A stretch of 64,000 bases of DNA, from positions 1 through 64,000 of the forward strand of contig NZ_JBDOQU010000017.1 in the NCBI RefSeq assembly GCF_039839375.1, given 5' to 3'. Source of the stretch: JBDOQU01 sp039839375 (GTDB lineage: Bacteria; Pseudomonadota; Alphaproteobacteria; DSM-16000; Inquilinaceae). Below the pieces are notes generated by a model that did not search any database, was not told the DNA's origin, and was given only the letters and a program-made list of their open reading frames with translations. Both the position numbers and the translations under genes were made by a program. Below are positions 24,592 through 31,547 of this stretch, piece by piece (position 1 is the first letter of the stretch; each line of letters opens with the position of its first letter).

Positions 24592-25416
24592 GTGGATATC
24601 GATCTTCAAGCTCTCCTGCCCCTCGTCGGCGCGATGATGGCTGCCGGGGCGGTCGCCGGAACCATGGCCGGCCTTCTGGGTGTTGGCGGTGGGCTGATCA
24701 TGGTTCCCGCCCTGATGGCGCTGTTCGCGCTCCTGGACGTCGAACCGGCGATCAGGATGCAACTCGCGGTCGGAACGTCGCTCTCCACCATCGTCGCGAC
24801 TTCCCTGTCTTCCGTTCGTTCCCATAGCCGGCGGGGTGGGGTCGATTGGCGGCTGCTCGCGGCATGGGGGCCCTCCGTCATGGCAGGCGTGGCGATCGGG
24901 ACCTGGATCGCCGGTTCCGTTCATGGCGACGTGCTGACGATCATCTTCGTCATCATCGCGCTGGTGGCCGCCGCGCATATGATCTTTACCCCGGCGGATC
25001 TGCGGCTGGCGGACAGGCTGCCGGGCATGTGGGTGCTGACGCCGATCGGCGTGGTGATCGGGGTCGTCTCCTCCCTGATGGGAATCGGCGGTGCGATCAT
25101 CAGCGTCCCCACGATGGTCTTGTGCAACTACCCCGTCCGGAAGGCTGTCGGCACCGCATCGGGCATCGGCTTCGTCATCGCCTTCTTCGGCACCGCCGGC
25201 TTCATCATCTCCGGGTGGGGCGCGTCCGGCCTGCCGCCGCTCAGTCTCGGCTTCGTCAGCGTCATCGGCCTCGCCATCCTCATGCCCATGACGGTGCTGT
25301 TCGCGCCGCTGGGCGCGCGGATCGCCCATTCGATCGAGCCGCGCTGGCTGAAGCGCCTGTTCGCGATCTTCCTCGTCGTCAGTTCGACGAAGATGATCTA
25401 CGACCTCGCGACTTAA
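24592..25416 (+). CDS. TauE/SafE family membrane permease
   Basis: A 274-residue polytopic membrane protein with the two repeated signatures of the family: GTMAGLLGVGGGLIMVPAL in the first half and GVVSSLMGIGGAIISVPTM in the second, about 150 residues apart, with roughly eight hydrophobic helices. TauE/SafE proteins export sulfite, sulfoacetate or other organic anions; some are linked to metals. The start is GTG at 24592 (MDIDLQALLPLVG). Divergent from the metal-motif ArsR, which suggests that the permease is its target; no transport assay can be inferred. Confidence 0.87.
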   Translation: MDIDLQALLPLVGAMMAAGAVAGTMAGLLGVGGGLIMVPALMALFALLDVEPAIRMQLAVGTSLSTIVATSLSSVRSHSRRGGVDWRLLAAWGPSVMAGVAIGTWIAGSVHGDVLTIIFVIIALVAAAHMIFTPADLRLADRLPGMWVLTPIGVVIGVVSSLMGIGGAIISVPTMVLCNYPVRKAVGTASGIGFVIAFFGTAGFIISGWGASGLPPLSLGFVSVIGLAILMPMTVLFAPLGARIAHSIEPRWLKRLFAIFLVVSSTKMIYDLAT

Positions 25417-25428
25417 GGTCCCGGCGGC

Positions 25429-26571
25429 TCACGCCGTCAAAAGCTGCGATCCCTTGCCTTCCAGAGGCGCCGGCCCGGCGATCTTGGCGATCACGTCGCC
25501 GGCGCGGACATAGCGGTGCGCCCGCCGGGCCCAGACCGGCCCGTCCGTGGCCGCCCGGACGGGCGTGCGGGCTTCCTCCTGGACGGGGGCGACGGGATCG
25601 ACGATCTCCGCGATCATATCGCCCGCCTTCACCCGGTCGCCCAGCGTCACACGGTAGGCGACGATTCCGCTCGTCGGAGCCTTGACCATCTCCACCCCGG
25701 CAAGCGGAGTCGGTGGGGTGAGAGGGGCGGGGAGAGGTCCCGGATCGCCTGCCACCACGCCGCGACGCTGAAGGAACCGCACGATGTTGTCGGCGTCGCC
25801 CGCGGCCGTTTCGTCATCGACATCGGCATTGCCGCGCAGCTCCACCGTGGAAGCGAGGCACGCCGGCGGCACGGCGATATCGTCGCCCAGATGCTCGCGC
25901 AGCCGCCACCAGGGGGAGGAGCACGCCTCGTCGAACGGCTCCCCGCCGGAAATCTCCGCCAGCAGGATGATCTCGCTGCCAAGCTGGTGCGCCAGGTCCT
26001 GGGCTTCCGGCCATAGCGGCGTGCCCAGATAGACATGGAATAGCGCCTGGTCGTCGCAATGGAGGTCCAGCACGATATCGGCGTCGATCGCCATGCCCAG
26101 AAGCGTGTGGCGCAGATGGTCGGTTTCGGTGACCGGGACAGCCTCGGACAGCGCCTCGACCAGCGCGCGGCGGACGATGGCGACATTCTCCTTCGGATCG
26201 CCGGTCAGCCTGTCCCTGACCTTCTCCGCCACCTTGGGCGTCAGGTCGGGATAGTGACGGTTGAAGTTCCCCGCGCCACCCAGGGAGAACCGGCCCAGCG
26301 CACTGTCGTTGACGTGCTGATCCAGCCCCACCGGGTTCGCCACCGGCACGACGATCACCTCTCCCCTGATCCCGCCTTCCGCGTCCATCGCGTCCAGCCG
26401 GCGAATCAGATGGTGCGCCGTCAGCATGCCCGGGATCTCGTCGGCATGAAGCGACGCCTGGACATAGGCTTTCGGGCGCGCACCGGGCTGGCCGTAGCGA
26501 TGGACGGCAAGCATCCTCTCCGTCCCGGCGTTGGACCCGGAAAGCGCAATCTTTTCTATGGCTTTGGACAT
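25429..26571 (-). CDS. Succinylglutamate desuccinylase/aspartoacylase family protein
   Basis: A 380-residue zinc carboxypeptidase-fold amidohydrolase. The metal site is visible as His-x2-Glu in SLHADEIPG and the later His in VLDLHCDD. A C-terminal biotinyl-lipoyl-like region (VEMVKAPTSGIVAYRVTLGDRVKAGDMIAEI) is typical of the larger members of the family. It would remove an acyl group from an amino acid or similar. Start at 26571 (MSKAIEKIALSG). Convergent with the TauE/SafE gene (12 bp gap) and divergent from the polysaccharide cluster. Confidence 0.87.
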   Translation of the reverse strand: MSKAIEKIALSGSNAGTERMLAVHRYGQPGARPKAYVQASLHADEIPGMLTAHHLIRRLDAMDAEGGIRGEVIVVPVANPVGLDQHVNDSALGRFSLGGAGNFNRHYPDLTPKVAEKVRDRLTGDPKENVAIVRRALVEALSEAVPVTETDHLRHTLLGMAIDADIVLDLHCDDQALFHVYLGTPLWPEAQDLAHQLGSEIILLAEISGGEPFDEACSSPWWRLREHLGDDIAVPPACLASTVELRGNADVDDETAAGDADNIVRFLQRRGVVAGDPGPLPAPLTPPTPLAGVEMVKAPTSGIVAYRVTLGDRVKAGDMIAEIVDPVAPVQEEARTPVRAATDGPVWARRAHRYVRAGDVIAKIAGPAPLEGKGSQLLTA

Positions 26572-26680
26572 TTTCTGGACCGTTGATGGATAAGGCGGGC
26601 GAGACGCTACGCCAAACCGCCGGCCGCTCCAAGCGCCGCTTTCGCTGGCCGGTCCCGCGCGGGCGCGGCATCCTCCGCCG

Positions 26681-27862
26681 ATGATCGCCTCGGAACAGAG
26701 CCCGTTCCCATGGACCGCCGCAATGCTCGCGGCGGCAATCATCCTCTATGGCGGCCTGTCCTCACCCGCGCCGTCGCAGCCGGGCGCGGCGGAACTCGCC
26801 ATCGGCCTCGCGCTCGTCCTGGCGGCGGGTCCCGGCCGGTTGGCGGCGCGCTGGGCGGGTTCGGCGATCGATTGGCAGACCATTCCACTGAAAGCCGCCG
26901 TCCGGTGGGTGGCTCTCGCCGGGCTGCTGGTCATCCCGACGATCCGCGGCATCTCCTCGGGAGCGGCAGCGGAGGACATGGCGCGGGACCTGGTCCCGCT
27001 CGCCTTCCTGTTCATGCCCCTGCTGATCGGCCCGTTCCCCGGCCGCCGGTGGGTGGTGGCGGCGGCGCTCGGCGGCGGGGTGCTGTTCGCCGCCCGCTTC
27101 TTCATCGTCAGCGGCGCGATGCCTGCGGTGCTGAAATCCGCGGCGCCGTCGGACGGGCTGCTCTACCTCGCCAACGCGCCGATGGTGCTGTTCGCCGCGA
27201 TCTTCCTGCCCTTCGCCGCGTTCGGCTGGAAGGGACGTGGCCGGATCGTCCTCCTGCTGCTCTGCTGGGCGGGAGCGGCGTTGTGCTTCCTGGCGCTGGC
27301 CGCGACGCTCCAGCGCGCGGCCCTCGCGATCTGGACCGTGGGAATCCTCCTGGTCCTGACGGTGCATGCCCGGCGGCAGGCGCGCCTTCTCCTGCTGGTC
27401 CCGCTGCTGGCGGCGGCAATCATCTGGGCGGCGGCTCCGCTGCTTGGCGATCTGGCTGACCTCTTGATCCTGAAGACCCGGCTGGTCGGCTGGAACGGCC
27501 ATGACAGCGAAATCCGCACCGCCTCGGCCCTTGTCGGACGCTCCTGGGATGTCGCCCTCTTCGGGCTGGGCTGGGGCGCGCTGTTCGAAAGCCCGGCCGT
27601 TCCCGGCTACCGGGTCTCCTATCTGCACAGCCTGCCGCTCTACATGCTGGTGAAGGCGGGAGGGCTGGGGCTGGCTCTTCTGCTGACCTATGCCGCGACC
27701 TTCATTCCGGACGCCCTCGCGGTCTTCCGCCGCCGGCCGGCGCTTGCAATCGCCATTCTCGGCGCGCTCTCCGTCGGGGCGCTGGTGCAGCCTTCCTTCA
27801 AATATCTGGATTTCGGGCTGCTGCTTCTGGTCCTCACGCTCCACGGCCATCGAAGCGATTAG
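26681..27862 (+). CDS. O-antigen ligase/polymerase-like membrane protein (Wzy-type)
   Basis: A 393-residue protein with about ten hydrophobic helices and a large loop near residues 265-310 (RLVGWNGHDSEIRTASALVG, YRVSYLHSLPLYMLVKAGGL), the general layout of Wzy/WaaL/exosortase-linked polymerases. The His in SYLHSLPL and Arg residues in the loop suit the family. It opens the plus-strand half of the polysaccharide cluster and would polymerise or transfer an undecaprenyl-linked oligosaccharide; this assignment rests on topology and neighbours. Confidence 0.72.
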   Translation: MIASEQSPFPWTAAMLAAAIILYGGLSSPAPSQPGAAELAIGLALVLAAGPGRLAARWAGSAIDWQTIPLKAAVRWVALAGLLVIPTIRGISSGAAAEDMARDLVPLAFLFMPLLIGPFPGRRWVVAAALGGGVLFAARFFIVSGAMPAVLKSAAPSDGLLYLANAPMVLFAAIFLPFAAFGWKGRGRIVLLLLCWAGAALCFLALAATLQRAALAIWTVGILLVLTVHARRQARLLLLVPLLAAAIIWAAAPLLGDLADLLILKTRLVGWNGHDSEIRTASALVGRSWDVALFGLGWGALFESPAVPGYRVSYLHSLPLYMLVKAGGLGLALLLTYAATFIPDALAVFRRRPALAIAILGALSVGALVQPSFKYLDFGLLLLVLTLHGHRSD

Positions 27863-27890
27863 GCTAAAATTGTATCGTATATCGTAAAAA
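27863..27890. promoter_or_regulatory. AT-rich spacer before the GT4 gene
   Basis: A 28-bp spacer that is unusually AT-rich for this genome, with a direct repeat TATCGTATATCGTA and an A-run. It separates the membrane protein stop from the GT4 start. It may hold a promoter (TATATC as -10 candidate) for the downstream genes or a binding site for an AT-preferring regulator. Function not proven. Confidence 0.35.
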
Positions 27891-29099
27891 GTGAGTGCTA
27901 CTGTCCCGGCGGCAACTCAAGGGACAGGGGCGTTGCGCAGGATCACCTTCATCAATCGCGTCTATCCGCCTGATACGGGCGCGACCGGATTCATGCTGCG
28001 GGGGCTGGCGGACGGCTTCCGGAAGGCCGGCTGGGAGGTGACGATCGTCGCCGGCGGGCGGCGAAGCGTGGTCGAGCCTTGCCCGGCGACGGGCGTCAGG
28101 GTGGTTCGCGCCGCGATGCCGGAAGGCCGCTCCGTCACTGATGCGCTGCGCCAGCTTGCCGCCCTGGCGCGGGCGGTGCGACGGCAGCCGCCGCCCGATC
28201 TTCTCGTCACGATGACCGACCCGCCATTGCTTGCCCTCCTTGGCCCGTGGCTGGGAACGCGGACGCTCCATTGGTCGCAGGATGTCTATCCCGACCTCCT
28301 GCCGGTGCTGGGCGCTCGGATTCCTTCTTGGTTGATGCGGGCCACCGATGCTCTCGTGTCGGCCAGCCTGAAGCGCCACGACCAAGTGGTTGCGATCGGG
28401 GACTGCATGGCCCGGAAGCTGTTGGCCAAGGGCGTGGGCGATGACAGGCTGTCGGTCATCCGCAACTGGCCGGCCGAGAAGCCGCGCCGCAACGAACCGG
28501 CGAACCGAGCCGGCCTGACCGGCCTCTATGCCGGCAATTTCGGGCGGGGCCATGATTTCCGCGCGATCGTCGGGGCGGCGGAGAAGTTGCGTCATCGGCC
28601 GGACATCCGTTTCGTCATGGCCGGGGAGGGCGCGGCGCTGGAGAGCGTCAGGCGATCCGCGCCGGCCAACATCGAATTCCTGCCGCGCCAGGACGAACGA
28701 GCCTTCGCGGCGCTCGCGGAGAAAGCCGACCTCCATCTCGTAACGCTGAAGGCGGAGGCGGCCGGGCTGATGGTTCCCAGCAAGATGTGGGCGGCGCTGG
28801 CGGCGGGCAGGCCGATCCTCTTCCTCGGCCCCGACACCTCCGATGTCGCCGCCTATGTGAAGCGCCATGGCTGCGGCCTCGTACTGCCGCCCGATGACGG
28901 CGATCGGCTGGCCGATGCGCTCGCCGGCTTTGTCGATAACCCGTCATCGCTCGCGGCGCTGAGGAATGCCGCCGGCGCCGACGAGCACTGGAACCGGGAG
29001 AGGGCGGTGGCGGAATTTGTCGATCTCGCCGGCCGGGTGGTTACAGGCTCGGCGATCGAGACCAGCCGCCATCCGGCCGACGACGAAGCCTATGTCTGA
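27891..29099 (+). CDS. Glycosyltransferase family 4 protein
   Basis: A 402-residue GT-B glycosyltransferase: N-terminal ITFINRVYPPDTGATGFMLRGLADGF, a linker, and C-terminal GLYAGNFGRGHDF, MAGEGAALESVR, FLPRQDERAFAALAEKADLHLV and AGLMVPSKMWAALAAGRPI, where the E-x7-E of GT4 becomes a shorter variant. The start at GTG 27891 has no Shine-Dalgarno sequence; a TTG at 27933 (LRRITFIN) is an alternative. It transfers an unknown sugar in polysaccharide assembly. The next gene overlaps its 3' end by 8 bp. Confidence 0.85.
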   Translation: MSATVPAATQGTGALRRITFINRVYPPDTGATGFMLRGLADGFRKAGWEVTIVAGGRRSVVEPCPATGVRVVRAAMPEGRSVTDALRQLAALARAVRRQPPPDLLVTMTDPPLLALLGPWLGTRTLHWSQDVYPDLLPVLGARIPSWLMRATDALVSASLKRHDQVVAIGDCMARKLLAKGVGDDRLSVIRNWPAEKPRRNEPANRAGLTGLYAGNFGRGHDFRAIVGAAEKLRHRPDIRFVMAGEGAALESVRRSAPANIEFLPRQDERAFAALAEKADLHLVTLKAEAAGLMVPSKMWAALAAGRPILFLGPDTSDVAAYVKRHGCGLVLPPDDGDRLADALAGFVDNPSSLAALRNAAGADEHWNRERAVAEFVDLAGRVVTGSAIETSRHPADDEAYV

Positions 29100-29982
29100 C
29101 GCCGTAACGCTCGGCGACGCGCTGAGGCTGGCGCGGCGGAACGCGGCCCTGCTGGCGATCTGCGCCATCTCCTGCTGCGCGCTCGCCTTCCTGTGGCTGC
29201 GGGTGACGCCGCCGGTCTACGAGGCGTCGCTGATCGTCGCCCCGGCCGATCCGGTCGGGCTGGACGCCGCCGCCCGGCCTCGCGCCGACATGTCCGCGCT
29301 GACCGGCCTGCTGCTGCCCGACCGGAACGACGCTTCGGAGTTCGACCGGTTCCTGGAACTGCTGACTTCGGCCGACGTAGCCGCCGGAGTGATGGAGGAC
29401 GAGGCGCTGACGCGCCGGCTGCTTTCCGATTCATGGGACGAAGAGACGAACCGGTGGCGACCTCCCGCAGGCGTTTCGGCGTGGTTCGGTCGCCTCGGCG
29501 CCCGGCTGCTCGGGCGACCGGGATGGGAGCCGCCCGTGGCGGACGATCTCGCGCGCCGGGTCGACCGGTCGCTCCGGGTGGAGCGGGTGGATTCGACCGC
29601 CATGCGCCGCCTGGTCTTCCGTCACGCCGATGCCGAGACCGCCCGCGCCGCGCTCGCCGCCCTGGTCGACGCCGCCGACCGGCTGCTGCGGGAGGCAGCG
29701 GATCGCAGGGTGGAGGCCCGGATCGCCTATCTGGGCGATCAGCTTTCCCGGACGCTGCTGTCCGAACACCGTCTGGCGCTGTCGAACCTTCTGGCCCGGC
29801 AGGAGCGGCGGCGGATGATGGTTCGGTCCGGCATGCCCTATGCAGCCATTCCGGTCGGAAGCATCGCCGCGCCGCGTCGCCCCGCCGCTCCCAACGCGCC
29901 CCTGACACTCCTGGCGGGGCTCGTCTTCGGGCTGGCGCTCGGCGGCGTGGTCGCGGTGGCAAGGGGAGGTACCTCGCGGTGA
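29092..29982 (+). CDS. Wzz-like chain-length determinant/polysaccharide co-polymerase
   Basis: A 296-residue inner-membrane protein with an N-terminal helix (AALLAICAISCCALAFLWLRV) followed by the Wzz-type TPPVYEASLIVAP, a periplasmic helical region, and a C-terminal helix (APLTLLAGLVFGLALGGVVAVA) preceded by a Pro-rich stretch. No cytoplasmic tyrosine-kinase domain follows, unlike ExoP/Wzc. It would set chain length or couple the polymerase to the export protein. Start at 29092 (MSDAVTLGD), overlapping the GT4 stop; its own stop overlaps the GT2 start by one base (TGATG). Confidence 0.82.
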   Translation: MSDAVTLGDALRLARRNAALLAICAISCCALAFLWLRVTPPVYEASLIVAPADPVGLDAAARPRADMSALTGLLLPDRNDASEFDRFLELLTSADVAAGVMEDEALTRRLLSDSWDEETNRWRPPAGVSAWFGRLGARLLGRPGWEPPVADDLARRVDRSLRVERVDSTAMRRLVFRHADAETARAALAALVDAADRLLREAADRRVEARIAYLGDQLSRTLLSEHRLALSNLLARQERRRMMVRSGMPYAAIPVGSIAAPRRPAAPNAPLTLLAGLVFGLALGGVVAVARGGTSR

Positions 29983-30866
29983 TGCCCGTCTCTGTCGTCA
30001 TCCTGACGAAGAATGAAGCGCGGAATATCCGGCGATGCCTCGAAAGCCTGACCGGCTTCGACCAGATCATGGTGATCGACAGCGCCAGCACCGACGGGAC
30101 GGCCGACATTGCCCGGCAGGCCGGCGCGGAGGTGCTGAAATTCCGCTGGAACGGCCTTTACCCGAAGAAGAAGGAATGGGCGCTCCGCCACCCTTCCGTC
30201 CGCAATGACTGGGTTCTCCTGCTGGATGCCGATGAGATCATGACGGCGGATCTGCGCTCGGAGCTTGAGCGTCTCTTCCGGTCCGAACCGCCTCATCGCG
30301 GCTATTTCATCGAAGGTCGGTTCGTGTTTCTCGGTCGGCCCCTGCGGTTCGGTCATCGCAATCGCAAGCTGATGCTCCACGATCGCCGCCGCACGACCTT
30401 CCCCCGCTGTCCGGACCTGCGGTCGCGGGGAAGCTGGGAGGTGGAGGGGCATTACCAGCCGATCGTGGAAGGCAGCGTCGGCGGGCTGCGGTCGCCTTTG
30501 CTGCATGCGGACGAAAAGCCGATCTTCCATTGGTTCGACAGGCACAATCTCTATTCGGAATGGGAGGCGGACCTTGCCGGGCGGCGCGGCTTCCATGCCC
30601 TCGACGCCCATGAACCGTTCCGGCGGCGGGTTCTGAAACGCCTGTTCCGCTGCGCGCCGTTCCGGCCGTTCCTCGCCTTCTGCCATTCCTACCTATGGAA
30701 GCTGGGCGTCCTCGACGGCCGCGCGGGCCTCGATTTCGCGCTCTGCCGCGCCTTCTATTACTGGCAGATCGGCCTGAAGCGGCGCGCCCGCATGGCGGAA
30801 GCGGGAATAGAGGCGGGGCAGCATCCCTCTGAAGCCGGCAGCGGCGAGCTGCAGCAGGCTGACTGA
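29982..30866 (+). CDS. Glycosyltransferase family 2 protein (WaaE/KdtX-like)
   Basis: A 294-residue GT-A enzyme: PVSVVILTKNEARNIRRCLESL, MVIDSASTDGTADIARQAGA, and the metal-binding LLLDADEIM. The region SEWEADLAGRRGFHALD and the C-terminal FCHSYLWKLGVLDGRAGLDFAL match the WaaE/KdtX-like GT2 group that adds sugars to lipid-linked acceptors. Start at 29982 with one-base overlap to the Wzz-like gene. Its last 174 bp are overlapped by the opposite-strand GT2 gene. Confidence 0.87.
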   Translation: MPVSVVILTKNEARNIRRCLESLTGFDQIMVIDSASTDGTADIARQAGAEVLKFRWNGLYPKKKEWALRHPSVRNDWVLLLDADEIMTADLRSELERLFRSEPPHRGYFIEGRFVFLGRPLRFGHRNRKLMLHDRRRTTFPRCPDLRSRGSWEVEGHYQPIVEGSVGGLRSPLLHADEKPIFHWFDRHNLYSEWEADLAGRRGFHALDAHEPFRRRVLKRLFRCAPFRPFLAFCHSYLWKLGVLDGRAGLDFALCRAFYYWQIGLKRRARMAEAGIEAGQHPSEAGSGELQQAD

Positions 30867-31547
30867 CAGATTGTCCGCGCGGGACATATTCAGCACCCGC
30901 CGGCGGATCGCCCTCTGCTCCTCCCGTCCGCGCCGCGCCTGTCGCGCCGACATTCCGTCCGGTTCGAACCGGCAGATCGGGAACGGGGCCCGGACGATCT
31001 CGCTCCCGTGCCGGTGAAGCCGCAGCAGCAAATCGTAATCGGCGGCGATCCGATAGCGTTCATGGTCATATGGCCGGCTTCCCAGCGACCGGCGCAGGAA
31101 GACAATCGCCTGATGGTGGGTCGGCATCCCGTACCAGAGGCGACCCGGCGGCCTCGCCTTCTTCAAGCGCCAGAAACCGGCCGCCGCCTCAATGGAATCC
31201 CCATAGACGATGTCGGCGCGGCTATCGAGGAACGGGGCCAGCCGCTCCAGCGTATCGGTGGAGGCGAGACCGTCTCCGGCGTTGAGGAACAGCACGTACC
31301 GCCCCGCCGCGCGCCTCGCGCCGCGGTTCATGCCGTCATAGGGGCCGTCATCCGCCGCCACGGCGACATCGGCCTTTGGACTTCGGCAGCCCTTGGCAAA
31401 CTCGGCGGAGCCGTCGGTAGACCCGCCATCCTGCACGATCCATTCGAAGTCGCGCCAACTCTGCCGGCGCAGCGTTTCGTGGGTACGAGCCAACCCTGCC
31501 TGATGGTCCCGGCAGGTCGTGACGATGGAGAGGGCAGGGGCCATCAA
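30693..31547 (-). CDS. Glycosyltransferase family 2 protein (WcaA-like)
   Basis: A 284-residue GT-A enzyme: LSIVTTCRDHQAGLARTHETL, WIVQDGGSTDGSAEF, ADDGPYDGMNRGARRAAGRY and LFLNAGDGLAS, with the acceptor-side GMPTHHQAIVFLRR and RIAADYDLLLRL. The SLBB export gene stops within its start codon (4-bp overlap), placing both in one minus-strand operon. The last 58 codons run antisense through the C-terminal coding end of the neighbouring GT2; residues after about 255 look like read-through tail. Confidence 0.86.
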   Translation of the reverse strand: MMAPALSIVTTCRDHQAGLARTHETLRRQSWRDFEWIVQDGGSTDGSAEFAKGCRSPKADVAVAADDGPYDGMNRGARRAAGRYVLFLNAGDGLASTDTLERLAPFLDSRADIVYGDSIEAAAGFWRLKKARPPGRLWYGMPTHHQAIVFLRRSLGSRPYDHERYRIAADYDLLLRLHRHGSEIVRAPFPICRFEPDGMSARQARRGREEQRAIRRRVLNMSRADNLSVSLLQLAAAGFRGMLPRLYSRFRHAGAPLQADLPVIEGAAEREIEARAAVEDAQLP

